DNA from: Campylobacter canadensis
GTDB taxonomy: Bacteria > Campylobacterota > Campylobacteria > Campylobacterales > Campylobacteraceae
DNA: 64,000 bases
Reading direction: 5' to 3'
Assembly: GCF_013177655.1 (NCBI RefSeq)
Contig: NZ_CP035946.1
Coordinates: forward strand, 1,859,010 to 1,923,009
Both the position numbers and the translations under genes were made by a program. This document shows positions 42,941 through 52,474 of the stretch, one piece after another (position 1 is the stretch's first letter; every line of letters begins with the position of its first letter). The notes under the pieces were generated by a model, which saw only the letters and a list, made by a program, of their open reading frames with translations, was not told the DNA's origin and searched no databases.

Positions 42941-44728
42941 TTAATCAATTTTTAAAATACTTAAAAAGGCTTCTTGAGGTAAGCTCACCTTGCCAATAGC
43001 CTTCATACGCTTTTTACCTTCTTTTTGCTTTTCTAGTAATTTTCTTTTTCTTGTAATATCTCCGCCATAACATTTTGCTGTTACATTTTTGCCCATTGAT
43101 TTTACATTTTCACGAGCGATTATTTTATTTCCAATACTTGCTTGAATTGCAACCTCAAAAAGCTGTCTTGGAACTATTTCTTTCATAGCTTTTACTAAAT
43201 CTCTTCCCTTTGCTAAAGCCTTGCTATTTGGAACAATAATACTTAAAGCATCAACTGCTTCTCCTGCTACTTTAATATCAAGTTTTACTAAATCCCCTAT
43301 TCTATAATCACTAAACTCATAATCAAAACTAGCATAGCCTTTAGTAAGAGATTTTAATTTATCATAAAAATCCATAACAATTTCATTCATAGGAATATCA
43401 TATTCAAGCAATACTCTTTCAGGGGTTATGTAATCCATCTTAGTTTGAATTGCTCTACGATTATTTAAAAGAGTGATTAAATTACCTAAAAACTCGTTTG
43501 GTGTGATAATTGTAGCCTTTACATAAGGTTCTTTTATAAAATCAATTTTATTTACAGGTGGCAAATCGCTTGGGTTTTGAATATTTAAAATGCTTCCATC
43601 AGTTAAATTAACTTCATAAGTAACACTAGGAGCAGTTGCGATTAAATCTAAATTAAACTCTCTTTCAAGTCTTTCTTTAATAACCTCCATATGAAGTAAG
43701 CCTAAAAAACCTACTCTAAAGCCAAAACCTAGCGCTAAAGATGTTTCAGGCTCGTATGAAATTGAGCTATCATTTAGCTTTAATTTATCAAGCGCATCTC
43801 TTAAATCTTCAAATTTATCAGTATCAATAGGATAAATCCCTGCAAATACAAAGGCTTTTGCCTTAGCAAAACCTGCTATTGCCTCATCTGCCTTATTTGA
43901 ATTTAAAGTAATAGTATCTCCTACGCTAATTTGAGAAATGTCTTTTAAGCCTAAAACTACAATTCCAATCTCTCCTGCTTTAATACTATTTGTATTTAAT
44001 GGGTTTAATGGATGCGGATATTTTAAATCTAAAACACTATGCTTTACACCTTCGTGCATTAAATAAATTTCATCATTTTTATTTAAGCAGCCATCATAAA
44101 CTCTAACTAAGGCTAAAGCTCCTAAATAACTATCAAACCAAGAATCATAAATTAAAGCTTTTAGTTTATTATCTTTGCTTTTTGGAGCAGGAATTCTCTC
44201 GCAAATTGCAGCTAATAATTCTTTTATTCCTATTTGTGCTTTAGCACTAACTAAAATCGCATTAGAGCAGTCAATTCCGATAATATGCTCAATTTCAGCC
44301 TTAACCTTATCAGGGTTTGCTGCTGGTAAATCTATTTTATTTATCACAGGGATTATTTCTAAATCATGTTCTAACGCCATATAAACATTTGCAATGGTTT
44401 GTGCTTGAACGCCTTGAGAAGCATCTACAACAAGCAAAGCTCCTTCGCAACTTGCAAGAGAACGGCTAACTTCATAAGAAAAATCCACATGACCTGGAGT
44501 ATCAATCAAATTTAAAATATATTCTTCGTTATTATGAATATAATTTAATCTTACTGATTGTGCTTTTATTGTAATTCCACGCTCTTTTTCAATATCCATT
44601 GTATCCATTACTTGCTTACTCATTTTTCTTTGCTCAATTGCATTGCAAGTAGTGATTAAACAATCTGCTAAAGTACTTTTACCGTGGTCAATATGTGCTA
44701 TGATTGAAAAATTTCTAATATTTTGCAT
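42941..44728 (-). CDS. lepA: Elongation factor 4 (LepA)
   Basis: The 595-residue GTPase has the G1 loop Ala-His-Ile-Asp-His-Gly-Lys-Ser, G3 Asp-Thr-Pro-Gly-His, G4 Asn-Lys-Ile-Asp, and the LepA-specific C-terminal domain (ends with Gly-Lys-Lys-Arg-Met-Lys then Leu-Pro-Gln-Glu-Ala-Phe). It acts on stalled or mis-translocated ribosomes. Single gene with its own promoter in the 110-base gap to fldA. Confidence 0.97.
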   Translation of the reverse strand: MQNIRNFSIIAHIDHGKSTLADCLITTCNAIEQRKMSKQVMDTMDIEKERGITIKAQSVRLNYIHNNEEYILNLIDTPGHVDFSYEVSRSLASCEGALLVVDASQGVQAQTIANVYMALEHDLEIIPVINKIDLPAANPDKVKAEIEHIIGIDCSNAILVSAKAQIGIKELLAAICERIPAPKSKDNKLKALIYDSWFDSYLGALALVRVYDGCLNKNDEIYLMHEGVKHSVLDLKYPHPLNPLNTNSIKAGEIGIVVLGLKDISQISVGDTITLNSNKADEAIAGFAKAKAFVFAGIYPIDTDKFEDLRDALDKLKLNDSSISYEPETSLALGFGFRVGFLGLLHMEVIKERLEREFNLDLIATAPSVTYEVNLTDGSILNIQNPSDLPPVNKIDFIKEPYVKATIITPNEFLGNLITLLNNRRAIQTKMDYITPERVLLEYDIPMNEIVMDFYDKLKSLTKGYASFDYEFSDYRIGDLVKLDIKVAGEAVDALSIIVPNSKALAKGRDLVKAMKEIVPRQLFEVAIQASIGNKIIARENVKSMGKNVTAKCYGGDITRKRKLLEKQKEGKKRMKAIGKVSLPQEAFLSILKID

Positions 44729-44838
44729 ATAAAACCTTATTTAATATATTTGATGAAAAAATAATTATTCTTGGTAAATGGTTAATAATAATTCAAAATG
44801 CTAAAATTACATTTTTTATTTCAAAAAAGGAGAACAAA

Positions 44839-45324
44839 ATGAGTATAGCAGTAGTTTTTGGAAGCGCAATGGGTAATACAGAAGGCGCTGCAGAAAAAAT
44901 AGCAAACCAACTAGGTGCTGACCTTTTAAATATTGCTGATGTAGATGCAGATAAATTAAATTCTTACGATAAATTAGTATGCGGAACTTCAACTTGGGGT
45001 AGCGGTGATTTACAAGATGATTGGGAAGCTTTTGACTTTTCAGGATTAAGCTTAGCTGGTAAAACAGTAGCTGTTTTTGGTATGGGAGATAGCAGCAGCT
45101 ATTCTGATACTTACTGCGGTGGTATGGGTAAATTAGCTGAAGCTTTAAAAGCTGCAGGTGCAACTTTAGTTGGCGAAGTATCAACAGAAGGTTATGATTT
45201 TGAAGCTTCTGAGGCTGTAGTTGATGATAAATTTGTTGGTTTAGCACTTGATAATGACAATCAAGAAGATTTAACTGATACAAGAATTGAAAATTGGATT
45301 AAGCAAATTAAAGAACATTTTTAA
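44839..45324 (+). CDS. fldA: Flavodoxin
   Basis: The 161-residue FMN protein carries low-potential electrons, in this phylum chiefly for pyruvate and oxoglutarate oxidoreductases. The phosphate loop reads Gly-Ser-Ala-Met-Gly-Asn-Thr-Glu, slightly different from the usual Gly-Ser-x-Thr-Gly-Asn-Thr, and the two isoalloxazine-binding loops (Ser-Thr-Trp-Gly and Gly-Asp-Ser-Ser-Ser-Tyr-Ser-Asp) are clear. Strong GGAG site. The low-pI, Asp/Glu-rich composition is typical. Confidence 0.95.
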   Translation: MSIAVVFGSAMGNTEGAAEKIANQLGADLLNIADVDADKLNSYDKLVCGTSTWGSGDLQDDWEAFDFSGLSLAGKTVAVFGMGDSSSYSDTYCGGMGKLAEALKAAGATLVGEVSTEGYDFEASEAVVDDKFVGLALDNDNQEDLTDTRIENWIKQIKEHF

Positions 45325-45327
45325 TTT

Positions 45328-46653
45328 ATGTTTAGGTACTTATTTTTAATTTTTTTAACCTTAAATATTAGTGCTGATGTAATACGCATTGGCACTAAAG
45401 AAGATATTTTTTCTTTCAATCCATTTTATTCAAAATCAATACTAACAGAGCAACTTTACGCAAGTTTATTTGATAAAAACAATAATCCTATTTTAGCACA
45501 AAGCTATTCTGTTAGTAATGATGGTTTAAGCTATTTTATAAAATTAAAAAATAATATTTTTTTTGATGATGATATACAATTAAGCAGTAAAGATGTAAAA
45601 TTTTCTTATAATCTTGCTAGAAGTAAAAAACTACAAAGTATTTATTATTTAAGCTTAGAAAATATAAAAAAAATTCATATAATCTCAAATTATGAACTTG
45701 TCTTTGAGCTTTACAAAAAGGATGTAGATTTTATAAATAAATTACAAATTCCTATTTTACCTAAAGAAATAATTATAAAAAATGGCTTAGTTTTTTTTAA
45801 TAAAAATGCTTTAGGGCTTGGTGCTTATAAAATAAAAAGAATTAAAAAAAATGATTATATTGAATTAGAGCCTAACCCTTATTCGCCGATTATTGCCTTA
45901 AATTCAGGAGTGAGAATTTTAAAATTTAAAAATGATTTTGATTTGTTTTTTGCTATAAATTCTTCTTTGATTGATATGGTTTTATTTGATAATGATTTTT
46001 ATAAAATTGATAATTTAAGACAATATTTAAACAAACTAATTACAGCAAACAACAATATGATTTCTCTTGTTTTTACAAAAAATAACTCACTTTATAAAAC
46101 TATTGAAAAAGCAATTTGCATAGATGATATTAGCATGAAACTTGATAAAACCTTTGTTTTGTTTTATGATAATATTTGCGATAAAAATAAGGCTAGGATT
46201 GAATTAAATAACTTAGGTTATTTTATTCCAAAAACAATGATTGAATTTAATATAAATTCTAGCGAAAAAAATTCACCTATTTATTTTGTAAAAGATAACA
46301 AAGAATTAGTTTTTAATATTTTATTACTTAAAAAAACAAATCTTTTAAGTGATTTAGCAAATATAATAAAAGAAAACTTAAATAAATTTGGAATTAAAAC
46401 TAATATTATTTATTCTGATTTTATAAAAAATGAAAGAATTGACGCTATTTTAATTGATTATCCAACTCAATTACAAAAAAGTGATGCTTTTTATAAAATA
46501 ATAAAACAAAGTTTAAGCGATACAAATATAAATCAAAATAATATTTTTTTACTTAATATTGCAAAGGGTACTAATTTATTTGTTTATTCTAATAAAATTA
46601 AAGTTCCAGAAAATTATGATGTGAATAAGTTATATTTATTGGAAGAAAAATGA
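45328..46653 (+). CDS. Periplasmic peptide-binding-like protein (SBP family 5)
   Basis: A 441-residue protein with a signal peptide (ends near Ile-Ser-Ala-Asp) followed by the OppA/DppA-type N-terminal pattern (Ile-Arg-Ile-Gly-Thr, Phe-Asn-Pro, then Phe-x-Ile-Lys-Leu-Lys-Asn-Asn-Ile-Phe-Phe). It is shorter than typical members (about 530) and has no ABC transporter genes nearby. It overlaps the downstream membrane protein by 4 bases. Ligand unknown. Confidence 0.72.
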   Translation: MFRYLFLIFLTLNISADVIRIGTKEDIFSFNPFYSKSILTEQLYASLFDKNNNPILAQSYSVSNDGLSYFIKLKNNIFFDDDIQLSSKDVKFSYNLARSKKLQSIYYLSLENIKKIHIISNYELVFELYKKDVDFINKLQIPILPKEIIIKNGLVFFNKNALGLGAYKIKRIKKNDYIELEPNPYSPIIALNSGVRILKFKNDFDLFFAINSSLIDMVLFDNDFYKIDNLRQYLNKLITANNNMISLVFTKNNSLYKTIEKAICIDDISMKLDKTFVLFYDNICDKNKARIELNNLGYFIPKTMIEFNINSSEKNSPIYFVKDNKELVFNILLLKKTNLLSDLANIIKENLNKFGIKTNIIYSDFIKNERIDAILIDYPTQLQKSDAFYKIIKQSLSDTNINQNNIFLLNIAKGTNLFVYSNKIKVPENYDVNKLYLLEEK

Positions 46654-47357
46654 AAATTTTATACAAATCTGCTAAAGATTATTTTTGTACTAATTTTTTA
46701 TTAATGAGCTTAACCCCTGTAGCAGTAAGTTTTATTGTTTTTTATTTAATATTTTATTTTCTAATAAAAAATTATATATACAACTATTTTAATGAAGATA
46801 GTTTTTATTTTTTAAGCAAATATATATTTATCTTTCTTAATGAGATTGTTTTTTTATCATCAACCATTATTGGCTTAACTTTTTCTTGGTATATGTGCGT
46901 TATAACATCTTTGGTAATTGTTTCTTTTATGACACCAATCATAGTGTATAGCTTAAATAAAAAACATTATAATTACATTAAAAGCTCAAGCATATCTTTC
47001 TTTTTTGTTTTTGCTAAAATGCTTAAACTTTTTATTAAATCAATAATTTTATTTATTTTTGTACAGGCTTTGTATTTTGTACCCATATTAAAATTATTTG
47101 TTCATATAATAAATTTTTTCATATTTTTTTATTTATATTATAATTTTTTACTCTTAGATGTTGCTAGTTGTGTCTTAAATAAAGATGATTTTAAAAATTA
47201 TAATTTTAAAAATAAAAAATTATTTTTTATAATATTTATTTTTTATCTAATAAGCTTAACTCCTTTTCTTGGGGCTTTAATGCAAGTTTTTTTTGTTATT
47301 TATATATCTCATTATTTATATATAAATACTTTAAAACTAAAAAGTATGATTGATTAA
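46650..47357 (+). CDS. EI24/CysZ-like integral membrane protein
   Basis: A 235-residue, strongly hydrophobic protein with about six membrane segments, Phe/Tyr/Ile-rich. Length and pattern (for example Ser-Leu-Thr-Pro-Phe-Leu-Gly-Ala near the end) resemble the EI24-domain proteins common in Campylobacter, some of which act as sulfate transporters (CysZ). That assignment is tentative. Overlaps the binding-protein gene upstream, so the two may work together. Confidence 0.6.
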   Translation: MKILYKSAKDYFCTNFLLMSLTPVAVSFIVFYLIFYFLIKNYIYNYFNEDSFYFLSKYIFIFLNEIVFLSSTIIGLTFSWYMCVITSLVIVSFMTPIIVYSLNKKHYNYIKSSSISFFFVFAKMLKLFIKSIILFIFVQALYFVPILKLFVHIINFFIFFYLYYNFLLLDVASCVLNKDDFKNYNFKNKKLFFIIFIFYLISLTPFLGALMQVFFVIYISHYLYINTLKLKSMID

Positions 47358-47415
47358 GACTAAGAATTTACACAAAAAAAATGCAATAATTAAAATTTTT
47401 TATCAAGGAGATATT

Positions 47416-47604
47416 ATGAAAATAGACAACAAAGTATTTTGTAATGTATGCTTAGCAAGTTCTTGTGATGATGAGCATATAGTTTTTTTAAAAGCTACAA
47501 AAAATAATGAGGAAGTAGATATTTGCACTTCTTGTGTTCCAAGTGTAATTCACGGCTCTGGAATGGTTGTAAAATCAAATGATGAAGTAAAAAAAGAAAT
47601 TTAA
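47416..47604 (+). CDS. Small Cys-rich protein, possible zinc ribbon
   Basis: The ATG at 47416 after CAAGGAG is chosen over an upstream start at 47350 that would overlap the previous gene. The 62-residue protein has Cys-Asn-Val-Cys and Cys-Thr-Ser-Cys about 26 residues apart, plus one more Cys, a spacing that could hold one zinc ion. I do not recognise the family. It is followed by a strong hairpin. Confidence 0.6.
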   Translation: MKIDNKVFCNVCLASSCDDEHIVFLKATKNNEEVDICTSCVPSVIHGSGMVVKSNDEVKKEI

Positions 47605-47615
47605 TTTTTAAAGGT

Positions 47616-47644
47616 GTAAGCAAACATAAGGGTTGTTTGCTTAC
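47616..47644 (+). terminator. Terminator-like hairpin after the Cys-rich protein
   Basis: GTAAGCAAAC at 47616-47625 and GTTTGCTTAC at 47635-47644 form a perfect 10-bp stem with a 9-nt loop, followed by GATTTTTA. Confidence 0.6.
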
Positions 47645-47772
47645 GATTTTTAGGGGGAATTAGAATATTAGTCTTTTTTATTTAATAAAAGTAAATAAAA
47701 AATAATATTTTTTAAATAATCATTTTTAAAATTCTTTTTCCCCTATTTTTCATTCTTATGTTTTTTTAGTTC

Positions 47773-48801
47773 TTAATAATCCAATATAGGCTTTTGTGTA
47801 TTTTCACTTGATGGTGGTAAAACAGGATATACAATCTCAGGCATTCTACCTGTTAAACTTTTTAAGAATTTAATAATTAAATCACTTTCTTTGTTTGTAA
47901 TTTTTATACCTAATTGTATTTTACCCATTGTTTTTACCGCTTCATCTAAAGTCCAAATAACTCCGTTGTGATAATAAGGTGCAGTTAATTCAACATTTCT
48001 TAAAGTAGGTGCTTTTACAAGCCCATCTTCGTTACCTTTAAAATCTCCAACATTTTCATAAGTATAATTACTCATAACACCAAAAGCAGCTAAAGAACCG
48101 CCTAAATTAATACCGTTATGACAACTAGTACAACCTTTATCAATAAAAAGCTTTAACCCTGCTTTTTCATCTTTACTTAATGCCTTTTCATCACCGTTTA
48201 AAAAATCATCAAATCTACTAGGGGTTACTAAGGTTCTTTCAAAAATTCCAATACTAGTAGCAATTAAATCAAAATCAATTTTCACATTTTTCCCATAAGC
48301 TTGCTTAAACTCTTCTACATAAGCAGGTATGCTTGTGATTTTTTTTACAACATCGCTAGGAACTGCAGCCATTTCAGCTTCTGATTGAATAGGTCCTTTT
48401 GCTTGGTCTTGTAAATGCCCTGCTCTACCGTCCCAAAATTGTGCTTGATTAAATACAGAATTTAAAACCGTAGGTGCATTTAAGTGATGTGGATTTGGCG
48501 TCCATTTATGCCCAGTACTTGCACTAATTCCATCAACACCGCCTAAAGCAAGATTATGACAGGTATTGCAAGAAATAATCGCACTTTTTGAAATTCTTGG
48601 GTCAAAATATAATTTTTTACCAAGCTCAATTCTTTCTTTTGTGCTAGGATATTTCTCATAATCAGGACTTGATTGTTTAATCAATTCTTCAAGCTCTGCA
48701 GGATTATTAGGTATAGCAACTAAACCAGCATCTTTTGCATCATCAATCAAACTTGCATTTGATAAGCATACAAAAATAGCAACTAATGATAACTTTCTCA
48801 T
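47773..48801 (-). CDS. Di-haem cytochrome c peroxidase
   Basis: A 342-residue periplasmic protein with a signal peptide (cleaved about residue 16) and two haem-c sites, Cys-Asn-Thr-Cys-His (about residue 79) and Cys-Thr-Ser-Cys-His (about residue 225). The domain order and length match bacterial CcpA peroxidases, which reduce hydrogen peroxide with electrons from cytochrome c. C. jejuni has two such enzymes; which one this corresponds to is not clear. Its 5' side is a long A/T-rich gap before tRNA-Glu. Confidence 0.93.
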   Translation of the reverse strand: MRKLSLVAIFVCLSNASLIDDAKDAGLVAIPNNPAELEELIKQSSPDYEKYPSTKERIELGKKLYFDPRISKSAIISCNTCHNLALGGVDGISASTGHKWTPNPHHLNAPTVLNSVFNQAQFWDGRAGHLQDQAKGPIQSEAEMAAVPSDVVKKITSIPAYVEEFKQAYGKNVKIDFDLIATSIGIFERTLVTPSRFDDFLNGDEKALSKDEKAGLKLFIDKGCTSCHNGINLGGSLAAFGVMSNYTYENVGDFKGNEDGLVKAPTLRNVELTAPYYHNGVIWTLDEAVKTMGKIQLGIKITNKESDLIIKFLKSLTGRMPEIVYPVLPPSSENTQKPILDY

Positions 48802-48988
48802 TTTTCCTCCTAAAAATAAATTAATAATTTTATTGTAAAAAACTTTTTTAAAAAAATTAAAATTATTTTTTAAATTTTTTTTAAACTTAAAAATTTTTGA
48901 TATTTTTTTAAAAAAAGATAACTTTTTTTAATAATTTAAGTTTATTTTAAGTTTTAAGAAATATAATACGCACTTTACCAACAAAAAT

Positions 48989-49063
48989 GGCCCATTCGTC
49001 TAGCGGTTAGGACATCGCCCTTTCACGGCGGTAACACGAGTTCGAGTCTCGTATGGGTCACCA
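48989..49063 (+). tRNA. tRNA-Glu (anticodon TTC)
   Basis: A 75-nt tRNA with encoded CCA. GGCCCAT pairs with ATGGGTC (one G-U), the anticodon loop CTTTCAC gives TTC, glutamate, and the T-loop GTTCGAGTC is standard. It stands alone. Confidence 0.95.
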
Positions 49064-49145
49064 ATCCTCCTTTATGTTTATTTTAGTTTTTAAATCCTTT
49101 CTAATATAGAGCTATTGAGATTATCAAAATAGAAAGGATTTTTTT

Positions 49146-50345
49146 ATGTTTAAAGATGCAGTTTCAGGTTTGCAAATATTATTTGTGGCCTTTGGTGCTA
49201 TGGTTTTGGTTCCTTTGCTTACGGGCTTAAATCCAGCTATGGCTTTGCTTGGTGCAGGTGTTTCTACTATTATCTTTCAAATTGTAACAAATTTTAAAGT
49301 TCCGATATTTTTAGGTTCATCATTTGCCTTTATTACTCCAATTATTTATTCAATACAAACTTGGGGCTTAGGCTCAACTATGTTTGCGTTATTTTGTACG
49401 GGTTTTGTGTATTTTTTATTTTCATTAATTATAAAAATAAAAGGCGAGAATTTAATTCAAAAATTATTTCCACCAGTTGTAATTGGTCCTGTAATCACAG
49501 TAATTGGATTAAGCGTTGCTGTAAGTGCATCAAGTATGGCTATGGGAAAAAGCGGAGCAACTCAAGTTATGCCACAAACTCAAGCTTTATTATTAGCTAG
49601 TTTTTCTTTTGCAATTACAATTATAATTGCTATTTTTGGAAGCAAAATTTTAAAACTTGTACCTATTTTAATTGGTGCTGTGTGTGGATATTTTTTAGCT
49701 TTATTTTTAGGCTTAGTTGATACTTCAGCTATTGCTGCAGCACCTTGGTTTGCAATACCTGAATTTAAAAGCATTAGTGTTAATTTTTCTGCTGCAATTT
49801 TTATGATACCAGTTGCAATAGCTCCTATAATTGAGCATATTGGTGCCGTAATGGCAGTTGGTGGAGTTACAAATAAAGATTATACAAAAGACCCAGGTTT
49901 GCATAAAACTTTAGCAGGAGATGGAGTTGGAGTTTGCTTTGCAGGTTTAATAGGCGGACCTCCAGTAACAACTTATTCAGAAGTAACAGGTGCTATAATG
50001 ATTACAAAAAATGCACAGGTTAAAATTATGACTTGGGCGGCTATTTTTGCTATTTTATTAGCCTTTGTTGGTAAATTTAATGCTATTTTATCTTCTATTC
50101 CGCTACCTGTAATGGGTGGAGTTATGATTTTATTATTTGGAACAATTGCATCTTTAGGTATTAAAACTTTAATTGATGCTAAAGTGGATTTATCAAATAA
50201 TAAAAATTTAGTAATTATAAGTGTTACTTTAATTACAGGAGTTGGCGGTTTGGTAGCTGATTTTGGCGCTATATCTTTTGCTGGTGTTGGGCTTAGTGCC
50301 TTGCTTGCAATAATTTTAAATTTACTTTTACCTAATAAAAATTAA
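49146..50345 (+). CDS. uraA: Uracil/xanthine permease, NCS2 family
   Basis: A 399-residue inner-membrane transporter with about twelve to fourteen hydrophobic segments. NCS2 signatures are visible: Phe-Leu-Gly-Ser-Ser-Phe-Ala-Phe early, the Pro-Val-Val-Ile-Gly-Pro-Val-Ile-Thr-Val-Ile-Gly-Leu segment, Glu-His-Ile-Gly-Ala (substrate glutamate) and Gly-Gly-Pro-Pro-Val-Thr-Thr-Tyr-Ser-Glu. The last motif is closest to uracil carriers. Single gene. Confidence 0.88.
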   Translation: MFKDAVSGLQILFVAFGAMVLVPLLTGLNPAMALLGAGVSTIIFQIVTNFKVPIFLGSSFAFITPIIYSIQTWGLGSTMFALFCTGFVYFLFSLIIKIKGENLIQKLFPPVVIGPVITVIGLSVAVSASSMAMGKSGATQVMPQTQALLLASFSFAITIIIAIFGSKILKLVPILIGAVCGYFLALFLGLVDTSAIAAAPWFAIPEFKSISVNFSAAIFMIPVAIAPIIEHIGAVMAVGGVTNKDYTKDPGLHKTLAGDGVGVCFAGLIGGPPVTTYSEVTGAIMITKNAQVKIMTWAAIFAILLAFVGKFNAILSSIPLPVMGGVMILLFGTIASLGIKTLIDAKVDLSNNKNLVIISVTLITGVGGLVADFGAISFAGVGLSALLAIILNLLLPNKN

Positions 50346-50391
50346 AAATTTAATGTTAATATGAGTATTTTTAAAAATTAAGGAGATTATT

Positions 50392-50994
50392 ATGAATAAA
50401 AAATTATTAAGCTTAGCGATTTTTTCTTCATCGCTATTTGCAACACAACTTACACAGTTACAAGGCTTTTTTGGAGAAAACAATTTAAGAGGTATTGACT
50501 TTTCTTATCAAAGCTATCAAGAAGAAAGTTGGGGAATTGTAAGCGGTGCTAATATAAACTGGGGTAGAGCAAAAAAAAATAATATTGAAGCTACTCAAAT
50601 TACTTTTAGCGGTAATATTGGTCTTGGAATGGGTGCTTATATGGGTTTTGGTACTTTAAGAGTAAATGCTTTAGCAGGAATTAATCTTGCAGGTGCAAAA
50701 TACGATTATTTAAATCAAGATAATTCTATGCACGGAAGATTTGGTTATAAACTAGGTACTTCTTTATTAGCTGATATAAATACAAATATTTTAGTAGGTC
50801 TTGATTTATTTTATCAAGAATATTTTAAAAACTTAAACTTACAAAAAGCTCACGGTGTTGAAAGTACGCTAAAAGCAGGATATGTTTTTGATAATGGAAT
50901 GTATGTTGGACTTTCTTATTCTTATAGCAATGATTATTTATCTTTTGGTGGGGCTAATAGATTTTATCTTAGTTTAGGATATAAAAGCTTTTAA
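50392..50994 (+). CDS. Small outer-membrane beta-barrel protein
   Basis: A 200-residue protein with a signal peptide (Met-Asn-Lys-Lys, hydrophobic core, cleavage near Leu-Phe-Ala), short amphipathic strands and a C-terminal aromatic residue (Gly-Tyr-Lys-Ser-Phe). It resembles the two minus-strand barrels downstream in size and in the last strands (Gly-Tyr-x-Phe-x-Asn-Gly). Probably an eight-stranded barrel. A GGGGC/GCCCC terminator follows. Confidence 0.7.
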   Translation: MNKKLLSLAIFSSSLFATQLTQLQGFFGENNLRGIDFSYQSYQEESWGIVSGANINWGRAKKNNIEATQITFSGNIGLGMGAYMGFGTLRVNALAGINLAGAKYDYLNQDNSMHGRFGYKLGTSLLADINTNILVGLDLFYQEYFKNLNLQKAHGVESTLKAGYVFDNGMYVGLSYSYSNDYLSFGGANRFYLSLGYKSF

Positions 50995-50999
50995 TTTAA

Positions 51000-51020
51000 G
51001 GGGCAAAAAGCCCCTTTTTT
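51000..51020 (+). terminator. GGGGC/GCCCC terminator after the barrel gene
   Basis: GGGGC at 51000-51004 and GCCCC at 51010-51014 with an A5 loop, followed by a T6 run, is a textbook rho-independent terminator for the plus-strand barrel. It has a near-copy at 51803. Confidence 0.85.
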
Positions 51021-51039
51021 GACAAGAAGAATTATTTTT

Positions 51040-51690
51040 TTAATATGAATAACCTATACCTAGCATAAAGCCTGTATAACTTTTGTACATAAAATTCTTT
51101 GCGTGCATTAAAGTTCCATCAATTAAGAAACCATTGTTAAATTTATAACCGATTTTTAGCTTTGTATCTAAATAAGTATTTGTTTCTTCTTTTGGGGTAT
51201 CTTTATTCATAGTGCCTCTATAAGCAATTAAGTTAAAGTTTAAAAATGCATTATTGTATTCATACATAGTATTAACACCGTAAGCTAAAGTGCTAAGTTT
51301 TAAAGAATATTTATAAATAGTATTATCAATAGTAAGTTTATTGTAAGAATAACCAAGTAAAGGAGCTACTATAAATCTTTTTTCTTCGCCAAGAGCAAAA
51401 GGAAAACCTAGCATTAATTTTAAGTTATTTTCTGATACTTCAGTATCTAATAATGTGTCTTTTAATTTACTAATATTCATATTATCATAACCAAAATAAA
51501 ATCCGAATGGAGTTTTACCTTCTTCTTTTGTAGTTGCGTGAAACCAAGTAATAGAAGCTTTTGTTAAATTACTGTCATTGTAATCATTTCCTGCACCACC
51601 AAAACCAGCACTAACATCAAAAAATCCACTAGCCATTGCACTAGTTGAAAGGGCTGCTAAAACGCTTAATGATAATAATGTTTTTTTCAT
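51040..51690 (-). CDS. Outer-membrane barrel 1 with poly-G promoter
   Basis: A 216-residue protein. The 21-residue signal peptide (Met-Lys-Lys-Thr-Leu-Leu-Ser-Leu, cleaved after Ser-Ala-Met-Ala) is identical to that of the neighbour at 51838, while the mature part differs. Amphipathic strands and a C-terminal Gly-Ile-Gly-Tyr-Ser-Tyr fit an outer-membrane barrel. Its upstream region, including the G9 tract, is nearly identical to that of the neighbour. Function unknown. Confidence 0.72.
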   Translation of the reverse strand: MKKTLLSLSVLAALSTSAMASGFFDVSAGFGGAGNDYNDSNLTKASITWFHATTKEEGKTPFGFYFGYDNMNISKLKDTLLDTEVSENNLKLMLGFPFALGEEKRFIVAPLLGYSYNKLTIDNTIYKYSLKLSTLAYGVNTMYEYNNAFLNFNLIAYRGTMNKDTPKEETNTYLDTKLKIGYKFNNGFLIDGTLMHAKNFMYKSYTGFMLGIGYSY

Positions 51691-51721
51691 CTTTAATCCT
51701 TTAAAATAAAATAAAAGATGA

Positions 51722-51750
51722 ATAATACCCCCCCCCGAGCTTAAATTAAA
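51722..51750 (-). promoter_or_regulatory. Promoter with G9 tract in the spacer
   Basis: On the minus strand TTTAAT (-35-like) is followed by a 17-base spacer and TATTAT (-10), 31 bases before the ATG. Nine of the spacer bases are the G tract at 51728-51736, adjoining the -10. Slippage would change spacer length and so expression. Confidence 0.6.
51728..51736 (-). repeat. Poly-G9 tract in the promoter of barrel 1
   Basis: Nine C on the plus strand. It does not lie in a reading frame; its place just upstream of TATTAT suggests transcriptional phase variation. Confidence 0.85.
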
Positions 51751-51802
51751 CTTAATAATTAATAAATATTTATACTATTTTTAAAAAAAATTATGATAAT
51801 AA

Positions 51803-51825
51803 GGGGCAAAAAGCCCCTTTTTTTT
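51803..51825 (+). terminator. Second GGGGC/GCCCC terminator, between the two minus-strand barrels
   Basis: GGGGC at 51803-51807, A5 loop, GCCCC at 51813-51817, then T8. It is oriented for plus-strand transcription although no plus-strand gene precedes it. It is probably a copy carried along in the tandem duplication of the barrel gene; it may also stop minus-strand transcripts weakly. Confidence 0.7.
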
Positions 51826-51837
51826 GACAAAAACTAC

Positions 51838-52443
51838 TTAGAATGTATATCCAAGTCCTAAACCATAAGCTGTATTTTTAAATATGGTGTTATGTCCTAC
51901 AAAAAGATTTACATTGATATTTTCATTTATAAAATACCCTGCTTTAATTTTTGCATCCAAACCTGAATTATTTTCTAAAAAGTCGCCGCCAACATAATTA
52001 TAATAAAGTTCAGCACCTACTAAAAATTCATTAAATGTTTTTATAGTATCAAGACCTGCTTTAAACATAGCTTCTGTTTTACTATAACCCTCAGAAGAAA
52101 ATCTTGCTAAACCTACATGTCCTAAAAAGTTAAGTTTTAATCCATCAATATCTAAACCATAACCTGCTGCAACACTTGGCATAAATAATTTTGCATTATA
52201 TTTATCTGTAAAATCACCATATTTTTCTTCAAATTTTACATTAGTAAAATTTAATTCGGCACCATAAACTAAAGCAGCATCGCTATCTGCATAATTCATA
52301 TATTTTAAATCAACACCATAAGAACTTTTAGCATCTTCTAATGAATTACTTCCTGCAAATAAAGAAAAATCAACCAAATTAGTAGCCATTGCACTAGTTG
52401 AAAGGGCTGCTAAAACGCTTAATGATAATAATGTTTTTTTCAT
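51838..52443 (-). CDS. Outer-membrane barrel 2 with poly-G promoter
   Basis: A 201-residue protein with the same signal peptide as barrel 1 and a different mature part of amphipathic strands, ending Gly-Leu-Gly-Tyr-Thr-Phe. The strands near the C-terminus (Lys-Ile-Lys-Ala-Gly-Tyr-Phe) correspond to those of the plus-strand barrel at 50392. It is preceded by a G8 tract in an otherwise near-identical promoter. Function unknown. Confidence 0.72.
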   Translation of the reverse strand: MKKTLLSLSVLAALSTSAMATNLVDFSLFAGSNSLEDAKSSYGVDLKYMNYADSDAALVYGAELNFTNVKFEEKYGDFTDKYNAKLFMPSVAAGYGLDIDGLKLNFLGHVGLARFSSEGYSKTEAMFKAGLDTIKTFNEFLVGAELYYNYVGGDFLENNSGLDAKIKAGYFINENINVNLFVGHNTIFKNTAYGLGLGYTF

Positions 52444-52474
52444 CTTTAATCCTTTAAAATAAAATAAAAGATGA

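Noticed and set aside
44816..45283. Minus-strand frame inside fldA
   Set aside because: Leu/Gln/Tyr-rich reverse shadow of a clear flavodoxin gene; no ribosome site.
47650..47740. Imperfect inverted repeat between the Cys-rich protein and the peroxidase
   Set aside because: Arms match only partly over about 24 bases and most of the match is A/T; not enough to call an element.
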